Positions 5,169-6,357 of a DNA stretch of 6,357 bases are shown here, piece after piece. The notes below the pieces were generated by a model, which saw nothing but the letters and a program-made list of their open reading frames with translations, was not told the DNA's origin and searched no databases. The stretch covers positions 1 through 6,357 of the forward strand of contig DAOUDX010000031.1 in assembly GCA_034430835.1 (NCBI GenBank). The letters are read 5' to 3'. The DNA comes from JAFGED01 sp034430835 (GTDB lineage Bacteria; Chloroflexota; Anaerolineae; B4-G1). Position 1 is the stretch's first letter. Every line of letters starts with the position of its first letter. The position numbers were made by a program, and so were the translations under genes.

Positions 5169-5594
5169 ATGTTGCAGCCAAAGCGGGCAAAGTATCGTAA
5201 GCAATTTCGTGGCCGGATGAGGGGCAAGGCCACGCGCGGGACGGAAGTTACGTTTGGAGATTACGGTTTGCAGGCGCTAGAGCCGGCGTGGGTCACGGCG
5301 CGGCAGATTGAGGCGGCACGTCGCGCCATCGTGCGTTATGTGCGGCGGCGGGGAAAGTATTGGATTCGTATCTTCCCCGACAAGCCGGTGACGGCCAAGC
5401 CTGCCGAAACGCGCATGGGCAAGGGCAAAGGAGCCGTGGATCACTACGTCGCCGTGGTCAAGCCCGGTCGGGTCATGATCGAGCTGGGTGGTGTATCCGA
5501 AGATTTGGCGCGTGAGGCGATGCGTCTGGCTGCTCACAAGCTGCCCATCAGATGCCAGTTCGTCAAACGCGAAGGCATCTTTGCAGAGGAATAG
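5169..5594 (+). CDS. rplP: 50S ribosomal protein uL16 (L16)
   Basis: L16 assembles late at the base of the central protuberance and helps shape the A site of the peptidyl-transferase centre. The 141-aa product (usual 136-144) begins MLQPKRAKYRKQFRGRMRG. It contains FGDYGLQALEP, TARQIEAARRAI (43-54), IRIFPDKPVT (66-75), the invariant RMGKGKG (82-88) and the C-terminal LAAHKLPI segment. Arg82 matches E. coli Arg81, hydroxylated there by YcfD/RoxA. The ATG at 5169 is chosen for the N-terminus, with GGAGAGGA at 5152-5159 about 9 nt upstream. A nearer GAGG at 5163-5166 is too close to use. The 47-nt gap after rpsC is the second longest in the window, with no clear structure. Confidence 0.97.
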   Translation: MLQPKRAKYRKQFRGRMRGKATRGTEVTFGDYGLQALEPAWVTARQIEAARRAIVRYVRRRGKYWIRIFPDKPVTAKPAETRMGKGKGAVDHYVAVVKPGRVMIELGGVSEDLAREAMRLAAHKLPIRCQFVKREGIFAEE

Positions 5595-5600
5595 GATCAG

Positions 5601-5822
5601 ATGCAAGCAAGTGAGATTCGCACTTGGACTACAGACGAGTTGGAGGAGCGACTGAAGGAGACCCATCGGGAGTTCTTTGCCCTGCGTCGTGACAGGGTTT
5701 CGGGTCGTCTGGAAGATCTCAATCGGATAAAGGCTTTGAAGCATGATGTTGCTCGAATGAAAACGATCCTTCGCGAGCGCGAGTTGAGCGCCGAGTTGAT
5801 CGAAGGAGGCGAGACACAGTGA
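5601..5822 (+). CDS. rpmC: 50S ribosomal protein uL29 (L29)
   Basis: L29 is a small helical protein near the tunnel exit beside L23. The 73-aa product (usual 60-75) begins MQASEIRTW and shows the family pattern: an acidic first helix TTDELEERLKETHREFFALRRD (about 10-31), a turn SGRLEDLNRIKALKHD (about 34-49), and a second helix ending in TILRERE. The start has AGGA at 5593-5596, overlapping the rplP stop, only 4 nt before ATG, plus AGAGGA at 5585-5590. The end of the gene contains the rpsQ ribosome binding site. Its TGA stop overlaps the rpsQ GTG start by 4 nt. Confidence 0.96.
   Translation: MQASEIRTWTTDELEERLKETHREFFALRRDRVSGRLEDLNRIKALKHDVARMKTILRERELSAELIEGGETQ
5803..5809 (+). promoter_or_regulatory. 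Ribosome binding site for the GTG start of rpsQ
   Basis: AAGGAGG inside the end of rpmC lies 9 nt before GTG at 5819. The GTGA at 5819-5822 merges the rpsQ start with the rpmC stop. This arrangement usually gives translational coupling. Confidence 0.85.
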
Positions 5823-6100
5823 AGGAACGGCGTAAGCAACTGATCGGTCGCGTGGTGAGCGACAAGATGGACAAGACGGTGGTGGTACAGGTTGAGCGCG
5901 TGGGGCGCCACCCTCGGTATGGCAAGGTGATGGTCTGGCAGAAAAAGTACAAGGCCCACGACGAGGAGCGCACGTGTCAGGTCGGTGATCTGGTGCGCAT
6001 CGTGGAATCGCGCCCTCTGAGCCGCGAGAAGCGGTGGCGGGTGGAGGAGATCCTAAGGCACCGTGAGGCCGTCGAGACTGTGTCGGAGGTCGCGCAATGA
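5819..6100 (+). CDS. rpsQ: 30S ribosomal protein uS17 (S17)
   Basis: S17 is an OB-fold protein that binds 16S rRNA early in 30S body assembly. The 93-aa product (usual 80-90) begins MKERRKQLIGRVVSDKMDKTVVVQVER. It continues with the family markers HPRYGKVMVWQKKYKAHDEE (about 31-50), VGDLVRIVESRPLSREKRWRVEEI (about 55-78) and a variable tail. The GTG start overlaps the rpmC stop and has a near-consensus ribosome binding site. No in-frame ATG lies near the conserved N-terminus. The TGA stop overlaps the rplN ATG as ATGA, so rpmC, rpsQ and rplN form a chain of coupled genes. Confidence 0.97.
   Translation: MKERRKQLIGRVVSDKMDKTVVVQVERVGRHPRYGKVMVWQKKYKAHDEERTCQVGDLVRIVESRPLSREKRWRVEEILRHREAVETVSEVAQ
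6085..6089 (+). promoter_or_regulatory. Ribosome binding site of rplN
   Basis: GGAGG inside the end of rpsQ lies 7 nt before ATG 6097. Together with the ATGA overlap it fixes the rplN start. Confidence 0.85.
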
Positions 6101-6357
6101 TTCAACAGGAGAGTCGCCTGAAGGTGGCCGATAACACCGGTGCGCGGGAGGCGCTCGTCATTCGCGTGATAGGTGGCTCGAGGCGGCGCTATGGATACGT
6201 GGGTGACATCGTCGTAGTAACCGTGAAACAGGCGACTCCGACAGCCCAGGTGAAGAAGGGGGAGATGTCGCGGGCCGTGGTCGTCCGCACGGCGAAGGAG
6301 TACCGCCGTTCTGATGGCTCGAGCATCCGCTTTGACGATAACGCGGTCGTGCTTCTG
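6097..6357 (+). CDS. rplN: 50S ribosomal protein uL14 (L14), 5' part; cut by the window end
   Basis: L14 binds 23S rRNA at the subunit interface, forms bridges to 16S rRNA with L19, and receives the silencing factor RsfS. I translated the frame from ATG 6097 to the window end: 87 codons of the usual ~122, with no stop. The product begins MIQQESRLKVADNTGARE, followed by VIGGSRRRYGYVGDIVVVTVKQA, VKKGEMSRAVVVRTAKEYRR and GSSIRFDDNAVVLL. All are diagnostic of L14. It overlaps the rpsQ stop by 4 nt. It is the first of the spc-type genes; rplX and rplE would be expected to follow outside the window. Confidence 0.97.
   Translation, partial: MIQQESRLKVADNTGAREALVIRVIGGSRRRYGYVGDIVVVTVKQATPTAQVKKGEMSRAVVVRTAKEYRRSDGSSIRFDDNAVVLL

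Noticed and set aside
4552..5190. 212-aa open frame on the - strand opposite rpsC
   Set aside because: It is a shadow of rpsC. The product is His/Leu/Arg-rich low-complexity sequence with no family resemblance, and the + strand reading is an unmistakable S3.

Overview
The window is one unbroken block of the bacterial str-S10-spc ribosomal protein supercluster, all on the + strand. It holds the 3' two-thirds of tuf (EF-Tu), then rpsJ (uS10), rplC (uL3), rplD (uL4), rplW (uL23), rplB (uL2), rpsS (uS19), rplV (uL22), rpsC (uS3), rplP (uL16), rpmC (uL29), rpsQ (uS17) and the first 87 codons of rplN (uL14). The gene order is the canonical bacterial one and every gene reads as intact; only the two end genes are cut by the window edges. 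Gene products were identified from remembered family sequences, without a database search.

The organism is a bacterium of moderately high GC. Direct tuf-rpsJ adjacency, and the wording of S10 (RRSTFIDKDSHEHFE) and EF-Tu, would fit a Chloroflexota-like lineage. That placement is a low-to-moderate confidence inference from memory. I see no sign of horizontal transfer, mobile elements, CRISPR, tRNA or rRNA.

Layout: 1-833 is the end of tuf; 845-1153 is rpsJ. The 162-nt gap at 1154-1315 is the only sizeable intergenic space. It holds a perfect 9-bp hairpin and four TAGGG motifs. From 1316 to the end the genes are packed tightly, with gaps of at most 47 nt, and rpmC/rpsQ and rpsQ/rplN share 4-nt stop/start overlaps (GTGA, ATGA). 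rplC and rpsQ start with GTG and rpsC with TTG. All three have strong Shine-Dalgarno sequences.

The products work together: EF-Tu delivers aminoacyl-tRNA. S10, S19, S3 and S17 build the small subunit head and body. L2, L3, L4, L16, L22, L23, L29 and L14 build the peptidyl-transferase surroundings, the exit tunnel and the tunnel mouth.

I found no previously undescribed system. The points most worth a second look are the structured rpsJ-rplC spacer, loss of two of the three known mRNA-helicase basic residues in uS3, a five-residue extension of the uL22 tunnel hairpin, and an altered uS10 loop near the decoding site.
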